Of a stretch of 54,116 bases of DNA, positions 33,702-40,709 are shown in pieces. Both the position numbers and the translations under genes were made by a program. The notes below the pieces were generated by a model. The model was not told the origin of the DNA. It did not search any database and was given only the letters and a program-made list of their open reading frames with translations. The stretch is from Bacteroides caecigallinarum. Its GTDB lineage: Bacteria; Bacteroidota; Bacteroidia; Bacteroidales; Bacteroidaceae. The stretch is taken from assembly GCF_016901995.1 (NCBI RefSeq), contig NZ_JACJLE010000024.1:1-54116 (forward strand), in the 5' to 3' direction. The stretch's first letter is position 1, and each line of letters begins with the position of its first letter.

Positions 33702-35069
33702 TTATTTCTGATCCATTTTCCACCAGTCGAACTCAAAGAGTTCTTCATCGCCTCCACGATATAATATTGTAACGTCATGTACTCCGGTAACTTTCTCTAC
33801 CGGTGCAGAGATGTTGTGCCATTCTTTGTTTGTAGTTACGCTGATAATGGATACGGGCTTGTCGTCAACTCTAATTTCTATTGTTCCGCCTGCCTTGCCT
33901 CGTACACATACAGTTATTGATTTGGCTCCATTTTCGAAATCAACACTGCGAATACGCTGCCATGAACCGTTATAGATACGTGTCAGCCAATGGTCTTTAC
34001 CATCCTGACGGTCTGTTTTCAGACCGTAGCTGTCTGCCATAGTCTCTGCTTCAACACGTTCATACGGGTTAAGGTTTTTAACAGGCTTTTTCACTCCTTC
34101 TTTTGTAAAAGGAATGTGTGGTATGGAACCGTCGGCGTTGAATTTGAATTCCTCCACACAAGAAGCGCGGCGGAAACCTCCTCCGTTTGGCAGACGTCCA
34201 TCATGATAAAACATAAAGTTACGTCCCTTGAATTCTATAGAACCTCCGTGTATGGTAAAACTGTTGTTTGCTTCCTCCATAACGCGTCCACCGTATTTCC
34301 ATGGTCCGGCAATGCTTTTTGCCGTAGAATATGCCATGTGTTCCGGTACTCCTCCTGCTGCATATTCTATATAATAAGTGTCTCCACGTTTATAAACCCA
34401 AGGGCCTTCTTCGTATCCTGTTTTCATGATTTTTTTGTTCAGTTGCCAGTCGTGTTTCAATACTTTAGGGCCGAAGGCAGACTCGTCATCCGTGTTGACT
34501 TTTATTATTTCACTCTCTAATGACACCATGTCGCGTCCCAGTTTGGCATACCATAATCCGTTGTTTCCCCAGAACAGATATGCCTGTCCGTCATCGTCTA
34601 TAAATACCGACGGGTCAATATATCCAAAGCCTCCCGGGACCAGCGGTTTGCCAATAGCATCCTTATATGGGCCTTCAGGACGGTCTGCCACGGCAACGCC
34701 TATGCCATGCAAATGTTTGGTCGTGTCTTCAGCAGCTACATACCAATACCATTTCCCGTCCCGTTCTATAGCCTGCGAAGCCCATGCGTTGTCTCCCTGT
34801 TTTGCCCATTTGAATGTTGCCGTTGACAAAGGCACTCCGCGGAATGTCCAGTTTACCATATCTGTAGTAGAAAAAAGCAGCCAGTCTTTCATCTTGAAAT
34901 ATTGTGCGTCGTCTTCGTCATGGTCTGTAAACAGATAGACCGTATCGCCATGTACATACGGAGCCGGATCCGGCGTATAACAGGTTTGTATAATAGGATT
35001 TTGTCCGGATAACCGGAATAGTGATGACAGTATTCCCACTGCCAGAGTGATTGTTGTTTTTCGTTTCAT
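33702..35069 (-). CDS. Glycoside hydrolase family 43 enzyme with C-terminal CBM6-like domain
   Basis: 455-residue predicted arabinofuranosidase or beta-xylosidase. After a signal peptide (about residues 1-22, cut near SGQ, no lipobox) a five-bladed GH43 propeller shows the general base Asp34 in YTPDPAPYVHG, the pKa-modulating Asp152 in GYIDPSVFID and the acid Glu near 220 in KTGYEEGPWVY. Residues about 335-455 (ERVEAETMADSYGLKT ... ELFEFDWWKM) read as a CBM6 module. The ATG at 35069 begins a normal signal peptide; the longer frame to 35108 does not. Its promoter region carries the same direct repeat as xusA, suggesting it belongs to the xylan system although it is about 5.4 kb away. It is probably periplasmic. 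Confidence 0.93.
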   Translation of the reverse strand: MKRKTTITLAVGILSSLFRLSGQNPIIQTCYTPDPAPYVHGDTVYLFTDHDEDDAQYFKMKDWLLFSTTDMVNWTFRGVPLSTATFKWAKQGDNAWASQAIERDGKWYWYVAAEDTTKHLHGIGVAVADRPEGPYKDAIGKPLVPGGFGYIDPSVFIDDDGQAYLFWGNNGLWYAKLGRDMVSLESEIIKVNTDDESAFGPKVLKHDWQLNKKIMKTGYEEGPWVYKRGDTYYIEYAAGGVPEHMAYSTAKSIAGPWKYGGRVMEEANNSFTIHGGSIEFKGRNFMFYHDGRLPNGGGFRRASCVEEFKFNADGSIPHIPFTKEGVKKPVKNLNPYERVEAETMADSYGLKTDRQDGKDHWLTRIYNGSWQRIRSVDFENGAKSITVCVRGKAGGTIEIRVDDKPVSIISVTTNKEWHNISAPVEKVTGVHDVTILYRGGDEELFEFDWWKMDQK

Positions 35070-35119
35070 AATTTTAGGTTTTACTATCTTGTTATTTGTT
35101 GCTGCCATTAAAGCGTTTA

Positions 35120-35127
35120 CAAAGAAA
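35120..35127 (-). promoter_or_regulatory. Possible -7 box of the GH43 gene
   Basis: TTTCTTTG on the minus strand departs from TAnnTTTG by one base and lies about 50 bases before the GH43 ATG, downstream of the direct repeats. A weak core promoter would fit activation by a bound regulator. Confidence 0.35.
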
Positions 35128-35156
35128 AAGATATTTCTCCTATCATTTGAAATATG

Positions 35157-35197
35157 ATGTTACAAATGTTTTTGCTTATGTTACAAATATGATGTAA
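35157..35197 (-). promoter_or_regulatory. Direct-repeat operator upstream of the GH43 gene
   Basis: Two copies of ATTTGTAACAT (minus strand; plus-strand positions 35178-35188 and 35157-35167) are exactly 21 bp apart, and a degenerate inverted third site (ATGTAAG, 35191-35197) lies further upstream. The same unit TGTAACAT with the same period and orientation relative to transcription is found at the xusA promoter (40468-40526). Two half-sites two helical turns apart fit an AraC-type DNA-binding domain. Confidence 0.65.
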
Positions 35198-35223
35198 GTG
35201 TATATTTTCTATGCGGTTAAAAA

Positions 35224-35260
35224 CAAAAAAAGGGAAGAAGACGCGTCTGTCTCCCTCCCT
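35224..35260 (-). terminator. Terminator of the rpoN-ispG operon
   Basis: On the minus strand GGGA-GAC-AGACGCGTCT-TCT-TCCC forms a hairpin followed by seven T, about 24 bases after the ispG stop codon. Confidence 0.75.
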
Positions 35261-35283
35261 ATTGTGTAATATGGTGATTTCTT

Positions 35284-37128
35284 TTATTTCTCGTGGAAAT
35301 CTCCGTTGGCTTTTATCAGTTCTATCAGTTTTTCTACAGCCTGTTCTTCAGGAATATTCTTTTCTATACATTCCTTACGCTTGTACAGACTGATTTTGCC
35401 GCGTCCTGCCCCTACATAACCATAGTCGGCATCAGCCATTTCTCCGGGACCGTTTACTATACATCCCATAATTCCTATTTTCAGGCCTTTCAGATGTGAA
35501 GTCGCGGCCTTGATGCGTGCGATTGTCGATTCAAGGTCGTAAAGAGTTCTTCCGCATCCCGGACAAGATATATATTCGGTTTTGGAAGTACGTACTCTGC
35601 CGGCCTGAAGAATTCCAAATGCCGTTTCGTCAAGTTTCGTATCTGCTATGGCCGAGGAGTTGTTGTAAAGCAGGATACCGTCAGTCAGTCCGTCGAATAT
35701 TAATGCTCCCATGTCGGCTGCTGATTTAATCTGCAAGTCCTCAACAGAATTTTCTTCATACATCTGGAAGAACACTACAGGGTTTTTCAGGCCTTGTCTT
35801 GTGAGCTGATGAACAAGACCACGGTATTCGCCCAGTCTGTTAGGATGATTGCTCTGTGCAATGATTACAACTTCCGGATGCAGACGCAGACATGCTGTTA
35901 CCTCTTCGTTGAGGCCCATATAAGTGGTAAACAGGAATTTGATTTCCGATTGGATTTGGTGCAGACCTATAATCTGCTGGGTGTTGAATGCAGGATAAGT
36001 GCCTTCTTCGCCATTCCAAACGTTTGCGTCAACTATATAGCCGATATCCTTTCTCCTGTTTTCAGGCAGAGTCTGTCCGCAATATACGTAATCAGGCTTG
36101 AACTGTTCGTTCATGTCCATGTTGCCGTTCAGGCGTACGGAAATAACTACAGGGAGGTTGTCGCCACCAATGTTGCCTACGGCGTTTGTCTTGCGTCTTG
36201 AAGGGTTGGTGTAGCAGAAATCGTCTGCTTCGGCTCCAGGGATATAAGGATGGTTTTCGCGTTTGATGACGTAGTCCACCAGTTTGCGTGCAACAGGAAT
36301 TTCAGCTTCAGGAGCTTCGCTGAGCGATACGCGTATGGTGTCGCCAAGTCCGTCGGCAAGGAGTGCGCCTATTCCGAGAGCTGACTTGATACGTCCGTCC
36401 TCTCCGTCTCCTGCTTCAGTCACACCAAGATGCAGAGGGAATGCCATGCCTTCCTTTTCCATCTGTTCGGCAAGCAGTCTGACGGTCTTTACCATGACAA
36501 CAGTGTTGGAAGCCTTGATGGAGATTACTACATTGCTGAAATTCTCTTCTATACAGATACGAAGGAACTCCATACATGATTCAACCATGCCTTCAGGAGT
36601 ATCGCCATAGCGTGACATGATACGGTCCGACAGTGACCCGTGGTTCACCCCGATGCGGATTGCTGTGTGATTTTCCTTGCAGATGTTCAGGAATTTGACA
36701 AAACGCTCGCGGATTTTCTGTATCTCCTGTGCATATTCCTCGTCAGTGTATTCCAGGCTTTTGAAAGTACGGGCAGGATCGACATAGTTACCCGGATTGA
36801 TACGTACCTTTTCGGCATAAAGTGCAGCTACATCCGCCACGTTCGGATTGAAGTGTACATCTGCCACGAGAGGGGTATTGTAACCTTGCGAGCGCAGTCC
36901 GATGTTTATGTTCTTCATGTTTTCAGCCTCGCGTACACCCTGAGTGGTGAGGCGTACATACTCTCCACCGGCATCGATGATTCGTTTAGCCTGTTCCACA
37001 CAAGCCTCTGTATCCATCGTTACGGTATTGGTCATGCTCTGTATGCGTATAGGATTAGCGCCACCCATAGGAGTGGCGCCAACATATACTTCGTTTGCCT
37101 TTCGGCGTGAATAGTTGAAGTAATCCAT
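35284..37128 (-). CDS. ispG: 4-hydroxy-3-methylbut-2-enyl diphosphate synthase, long form
   Basis: Penultimate step of the MEP isoprenoid pathway: reduces and opens MEcPP using a 4Fe-4S cluster. The N-terminal TIM barrel (VYVGATPMGGANPIRIQSMTNT, IRIGVNHGSLSDRI) is followed by a middle insert of roughly 230-250 residues and then the cluster domain with Cys in SCPGCGRTL (about 521 and 524) and GCIVNGPGE (about 554). At 614 residues this is the three-domain type seen in Bacteroidetes, plants and Chlamydiae, against about 370 in E. coli. It starts one base after the purE stop codon. Confidence 0.97.
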   Translation of the reverse strand: MDYFNYSRRKANEVYVGATPMGGANPIRIQSMTNTVTMDTEACVEQAKRIIDAGGEYVRLTTQGVREAENMKNINIGLRSQGYNTPLVADVHFNPNVADVAALYAEKVRINPGNYVDPARTFKSLEYTDEEYAQEIQKIRERFVKFLNICKENHTAIRIGVNHGSLSDRIMSRYGDTPEGMVESCMEFLRICIEENFSNVVISIKASNTVVMVKTVRLLAEQMEKEGMAFPLHLGVTEAGDGEDGRIKSALGIGALLADGLGDTIRVSLSEAPEAEIPVARKLVDYVIKRENHPYIPGAEADDFCYTNPSRRKTNAVGNIGGDNLPVVISVRLNGNMDMNEQFKPDYVYCGQTLPENRRKDIGYIVDANVWNGEEGTYPAFNTQQIIGLHQIQSEIKFLFTTYMGLNEEVTACLRLHPEVVIIAQSNHPNRLGEYRGLVHQLTRQGLKNPVVFFQMYEENSVEDLQIKSAADMGALIFDGLTDGILLYNNSSAIADTKLDETAFGILQAGRVRTSKTEYISCPGCGRTLYDLESTIARIKAATSHLKGLKIGIMGCIVNGPGEMADADYGYVGAGRGKISLYKRKECIEKNIPEEQAVEKLIELIKANGDFHEK

Positions 37129-37638
37129 TTAATTAGTCTTGTATGCGTATTTAACTTCTTTCAGTTCTTCGTTTGCCTTTACAATCTTGTTTTTCAGTCC
37201 TTCCTTGTAAGCGGCAAACTTCTTAGCCAATTCCTCGTCAGAGAGTGCTATCATCTGTACTGCCAGGATTGCAGCGTTCATTGCTCCGTTGATGGCTACT
37301 GTTGCTACAGGTATTCCAGGAGGCATCTGGATGATAGAATACAAAGCGTCAACACCATCGAGTACAGAGCCTTTAATAGGTACTCCGATTACAGGAAGTG
37401 TAGTGTTGGCAGCAATAACTCCCGGAAGTGCGGCAGCCATACCGGCAGCAGCTATTATTACTTTCAGTCCTCTGTCGGCAGCACCTTTTGCAAATGCTTC
37501 AACTTCGGCCGGAGTACGGTGAGCTGAAAGTGCGTTAATCTCGAAAGGAACCTGCATTTCGTCAAGCAGTTTGGCAGCCTTTTCCATAACCGGAAGGTCA
37601 GAAGTACTACCCATGATGATACTTACTATTGGTTTCAT
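37129..37638 (-). CDS. purE: N5-carboxyaminoimidazole ribonucleotide mutase
   Basis: Rearranges N5-CAIR to CAIR in purine synthesis; class I PurE, 169 residues, octamer in characterised members. IIMGSTSDLPVMEKAAKLLDE at the start holds the Ser and Asp that bind the substrate phosphate, SAHRTP carries the catalytic His and Arg, and AAAGMAAALPGVIAA and IQMPPGIPVATVAI are typical. It is in the middle of the minus-strand operon, 58 bp after gcvH. purB of the same pathway is at 11275-12624. Confidence 0.96.
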   Translation of the reverse strand: MKPIVSIIMGSTSDLPVMEKAAKLLDEMQVPFEINALSAHRTPAEVEAFAKGAADRGLKVIIAAAGMAAALPGVIAANTTLPVIGVPIKGSVLDGVDALYSIIQMPPGIPVATVAINGAMNAAILAVQMIALSDEELAKKFAAYKEGLKNKIVKANEELKEVKYAYKTN

Positions 37639-37696
37639 TCTTTTTTCTCTTATAGTTTATACTTGTTTGTTTTTGTTTATGTCTGTTGTTTTGATA

Positions 37697-38077
37697 TTAT
37701 TCGTTTATAAGTTTTTTATATGCTTCTGCATCCAGCAGTTCTTCAGCTTCAGAAACGTCTGTAGGCTTGATTCTGATAATCCATCCTTCGCCGTAAGGGT
37801 CTTTATTCACAAGTTCAGGATTTTCTTCAAGTGCCGGGTTTACTTCAAGTATTTCTCCTCCAACAGGCAGGAACAAATCGGAAACGGTCTTTACCACTTC
37901 AATACTTCCGAATGTTTCTCCTTTTTCCAGTGTTTCTCCTTCTGTAGGAACATCTACGAATACAATATCACCTAATTGTGTTTGAGCATAGTCTGTTATA
38001 CCTACATATGCTTCTTCTCCTTCTAAACGAATCCATTCGTGTTCGTTTGTGTACTTTACGTTTGTTGGAAAATTCAT
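37697..38077 (-). CDS. gcvH: Glycine cleavage system H protein
   Basis: 126-residue lipoyl carrier that shuttles the aminomethyl group among P, T and L proteins. The lipoylated lysine is in GSIEVVKTVSDLFLPVGGEI, and VKYTNEHEWIRLEGEEAYVGITDYAQ is the normal N-terminal block. Start at the ATG 38077; the longer frame to 38140 adds 21 residues unlike GcvH. No gcvT or gcvP lies in the window. Confidence 0.96.
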   Translation of the reverse strand: MNFPTNVKYTNEHEWIRLEGEEAYVGITDYAQTQLGDIVFVDVPTEGETLEKGETFGSIEVVKTVSDLFLPVGGEILEVNPALEENPELVNKDPYGEGWIIRIKPTDVSEAEELLDAEAYKKLINE

Positions 38078-38109
38078 GGTTTTAAAATTTACAAGGTTAG
38101 TATATCTTT

Positions 38110-38790
38110 TCAAATAAACAAAATTCCTGTGACACCGCAAAATAATCCTACAACAAATCCTCCGAAAACTTCAATAAGAGTGTGTTGGCGCATTATTATT
38201 CTGGCTGTACACAACATACCAGCCAGCAATATGAATCCTGACAGCCACCATACCGGATTGAACTGGAAAAGAAAACTGTAGGACAGCAGTCCCCCGACCA
38301 TTAATCCGCTACTAGCCGCGTGTGTACTGATTTTGAGCTTTAGGTTTACAATGGTACACAATACCATACATATCAGTACGGCAAGAACTATTCCGCTCAT
38401 ATACCTTGGAGTGTGTATCCTGTACATTGTCACCAGACCGCCTATGTAGCTTAGGATTGTCAGTCCGTACGGGACGAACCTGTTTTCACGGTGTCCCAGC
38501 TCTTTTATTCCCCAGCCGTTGATTTTCTGGAAAATGTATATACCCAGCATGGGGAAAAGAATGGTGAAGCAATACACCAGTCCGAGTATCGACAGTTTGT
38601 ACGACATGGGCATTATGTTGAGATATGTAAATAGAAATATCATCAGAAATGCCACAAACGGAACCATGAACGGCGAGAATATCGCCGATACTATATAGGA
38701 TGCTATATATAGCGGGTCCTTTTTTTCCTGTTCCGTGAAATGCACAGGCTCGTGATATGTCAGTTCGCTGGGAATATTATTTTCTTCCAT
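38110..38790 (-). CDS. PAP2-superfamily membrane phosphatase-like protein
   Basis: 226-residue integral membrane protein with about six hydrophobic segments. Residual PAP2 motifs are LGHRENRFVPY (C1-like Arg-Phe-Val-Pro), KISTHAASSG (C2-like, His present but not the exact PSGH) and CTARIIMRQHTLIEVFGGFVVG (C3-like Arg and His). It is therefore related to lipid phosphatases such as undecaprenyl-diphosphate phosphatase, but the changed motifs leave the activity uncertain. It begins 1 bp after rpoN. Confidence 0.75.
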   Translation of the reverse strand: MEENNIPSELTYHEPVHFTEQEKKDPLYIASYIVSAIFSPFMVPFVAFLMIFLFTYLNIMPMSYKLSILGLVYCFTILFPMLGIYIFQKINGWGIKELGHRENRFVPYGLTILSYIGGLVTMYRIHTPRYMSGIVLAVLICMVLCTIVNLKLKISTHAASSGLMVGGLLSYSFLFQFNPVWWLSGFILLAGMLCTARIIMRQHTLIEVFGGFVVGLFCGVTGILFI

Positions 38791-38791
38791 T

Positions 38792-40270
38792 TTATCTTCT
38801 TAGTCTAGCTACAGGAATATTTAACTGTGTACGGTATTTGGCGACAGTACGACGTGCTATAGGGTAGCCTTTGTCTTTAAGGGCTTCTGCCAGTTCGTCG
38901 TCGGTCAGAGGGTTTTCCTTGTCTTCGTTGTCAATCACTTCTTTCAGAATTCTTTTTATTTCTCTTACGGACAGTTCCTCACCGTTGTCGGTGGTATATC
39001 CGTCGTTGAAAAAGTACTTGAGCGGGAAGATACCGAAGTTGGTTTGCACATACTTGCTGTTGCTTACCCTTGATACAGTCGAGATGTCCAGTTTGGCCCT
39101 TTCCGCCACATCCTTCAGTATCATAGGTTTCAGCAAGGTTTCATCTCTCTCGGTAAAGAACGGGCGCTGCAGGTCTATTATTGCCTGCATGGTGCTTAGC
39201 ATGGTGTTTTGTCTTTGCTTTACGGCATTGATAAATCCTTGGGCTGCATCAACCTTCTGCTTCAGGAACATGAATGCGTCTTTTGCTTCTTTCGATTGGT
39301 TGGCTTTGTTCTTGGTCTGTTCTTCCAGCATGTCCGTAAATGTTCTGCTTAGTCGGAGTTCCGGAACATTTCTGTTGTTGAGGCTCAGGATGATATTTCC
39401 GTCATCTTCTGTCTCGACTATAAAGTCCGGGATTATGTGATGCAGGTTTTTGCCCATGGCTTCTCCCATGGAACTTCCCGGACGCGGATTTAACTTTACA
39501 AGTTCGGCCACGGCAGCATTGTATTCATCTTCCGTGATATTGAGTTTCTGTATAATCTTATCCTTGTTTTTCTTTGTGAACTCGTCGCAATACTGGTCTA
39601 TTATGTCGTATTCTATTTTTTTCAGCGGCGAATCCTCTTTTCTCTTTATCTGAAGAAGAAGACATTCTTTGAGGCTTCTTGCACCTATTCCGGCAGGGTC
39701 AAAGTCCTGTATTATCGATATGATGTGTTCAAGTTCTTCTTCTGTTGTGTATATTCCCTGATATATGGCCAGTTCGTCCATTATAGCTTCTGTGGTTTTC
39801 CTCAGAAGTCCGTCATCATCCAGTGAACCTATGATATACTCTCCAAGCATTTTCTGCTCGTCGGTCAGTTCTTGCATGTCAAGCTGCTCTTTCAGTGTCT
39901 CGTAGAAAGAAACATTGTCCGATAAAGGTATTTCTTCTGGAGTTTCGCCTGCGGAACGGTTGTTCTCTTGCAGTTTATAGTCAGGAATGTCATCTTCTGT
40001 ACGGTAGTCGCCCAGCGATACATCTTCGTTATAGTTCGTATCCGGGTCTGCATCAGGGTCAGTAGGATATTCGTTAGCCTGATCCTCAGCTATTTCGGCA
40101 GGGTCTTTCCCTTCTTCCAGTGCAGGATTATCCAAAATCTCTGCATGTACTCGCTCTTCCAATTCCACTGTTGGCAATTCCAGAAGTTTTACCAGCAACA
40201 CTTGCTGTGGTGAAAGTGTCTGGACTTGCTGTTGTGCCTGCGACTGTATTTGACGTGAGTTTTGTGCCAT
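38792..40270 (-). CDS. rpoN: RNA polymerase sigma-54 factor
   Basis: 492-residue RpoN. Residues 1-50 are the Gln/Leu-rich activator-interacting region I (SQAQQQVQTLSPQQVLLVKLLELP), followed by an acidic region (about 58-110), a core-binding domain with DFDPAGIGARSLKECLLLQ, the helix-turn-helix region KPMILKDVAERAKLDISTVSRVSNSKYVQT-like part, and the RpoN box ARRTVAKYRTQLNIP near residues 470-485. It is the first gene of a five-gene minus-strand operon. No sigma-54 activator gene is present in the window. Confidence 0.96.
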   Translation of the reverse strand: MAQNSRQIQSQAQQQVQTLSPQQVLLVKLLELPTVELEERVHAEILDNPALEEGKDPAEIAEDQANEYPTDPDADPDTNYNEDVSLGDYRTEDDIPDYKLQENNRSAGETPEEIPLSDNVSFYETLKEQLDMQELTDEQKMLGEYIIGSLDDDGLLRKTTEAIMDELAIYQGIYTTEEELEHIISIIQDFDPAGIGARSLKECLLLQIKRKEDSPLKKIEYDIIDQYCDEFTKKNKDKIIQKLNITEDEYNAAVAELVKLNPRPGSSMGEAMGKNLHHIIPDFIVETEDDGNIILSLNNRNVPELRLSRTFTDMLEEQTKNKANQSKEAKDAFMFLKQKVDAAQGFINAVKQRQNTMLSTMQAIIDLQRPFFTERDETLLKPMILKDVAERAKLDISTVSRVSNSKYVQTNFGIFPLKYFFNDGYTTDNGEELSVREIKRILKEVIDNEDKENPLTDDELAEALKDKGYPIARRTVAKYRTQLNIPVARLRR

Positions 40271-40290
40271 TTTATAAATTTATTTATTGG

Positions 40291-40320
40291 CAAAAGTAGT
40301 AAAATAATTGTGATAATCAA
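40291..40320 (-). promoter_or_regulatory. Promoter of rpoN - PAP2 - gcvH - purE - ispG
   Basis: Minus-strand TTG (40318-40320), 19 bp, TACTTTTG (40291-40298): an ideal Bacteroidetes promoter 21 bases before the rpoN ATG. Confidence 0.8.
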
Positions 40321-40467
40321 TCCTGAAAAGGTTAGTTTGTTTTAAAGAAAGTATCTTTTATATCAGATTACATAAAAAATATGGTTTTACCTGTTGTTGA
40401 TTTTTAAGTTGGATTTTATATCCTAGTAAGCCTGTATAAATACATAGATATAACTGCAATTATTTAA

Positions 40468-40526
40468 ATGTAACATGCAGCAAAACATATGTAACATTTA
40501 CGGTTGTTATGTAACGTCGGTTACAT
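40468..40526 (+). promoter_or_regulatory. Repeated operator upstream of xusA
   Basis: ATGTAACAT occurs at 40468-40476 and 40489-40497 and ATGTAACGT at 40509-40517, so three direct repeats have periods of 21 and 20 bp. The third is also half of a perfect inverted repeat ATGTAAC-GTCG-GTTACAT (40509-40526). The array ends 17 bp before the -33 TTG of the xusA promoter. The same direct repeat precedes the GH43 gene at 35069. The period fits an AraC-type or hybrid two-component regulator bound to one face of DNA. Confidence 0.7.
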
Positions 40527-40543
40527 GTTTTGGAATGAAAATA

Positions 40544-40575
40544 TTGTGAATACAAAAAAAAATAATGTAAATTTG
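40544..40575 (+). promoter_or_regulatory. Promoter of the xus operon
   Basis: TTG (40544-40546), 21 bp, TAAATTTG (40568-40575). The predicted transcript starts near 40581 and has a 5' leader of about 130 bases before the xusA ATG; I see no strong structure in it. The rest of 40271-40709 holds the rpoN promoter and A/T-rich sequence. Confidence 0.7.
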
Positions 40576-40709
40576 CAATGTGTTAAATGAAATTTAAATG
40601 TGTAATCTTAAATGAAAATGCGTATGAATATTATTGAAGAAAGTGGATAGCAAAAACTGATGAATCTAAGAATCGACTATTTAATTTTTTATTTTTAATT
40701 ATTAAAGTA

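Noticed and set aside
33990..34938. Plus-strand ORFs of 176 and 170 residues inside the GH43 gene
   Set aside because: Antisense to a complete GH43 gene with intact catalytic residues.
40271..40709. A regulator gene (hybrid two-component or AraC type) next to the xus operon
   Set aside because: The 439-bp region contains only promoters and operator repeats, with no ORF of useful length.
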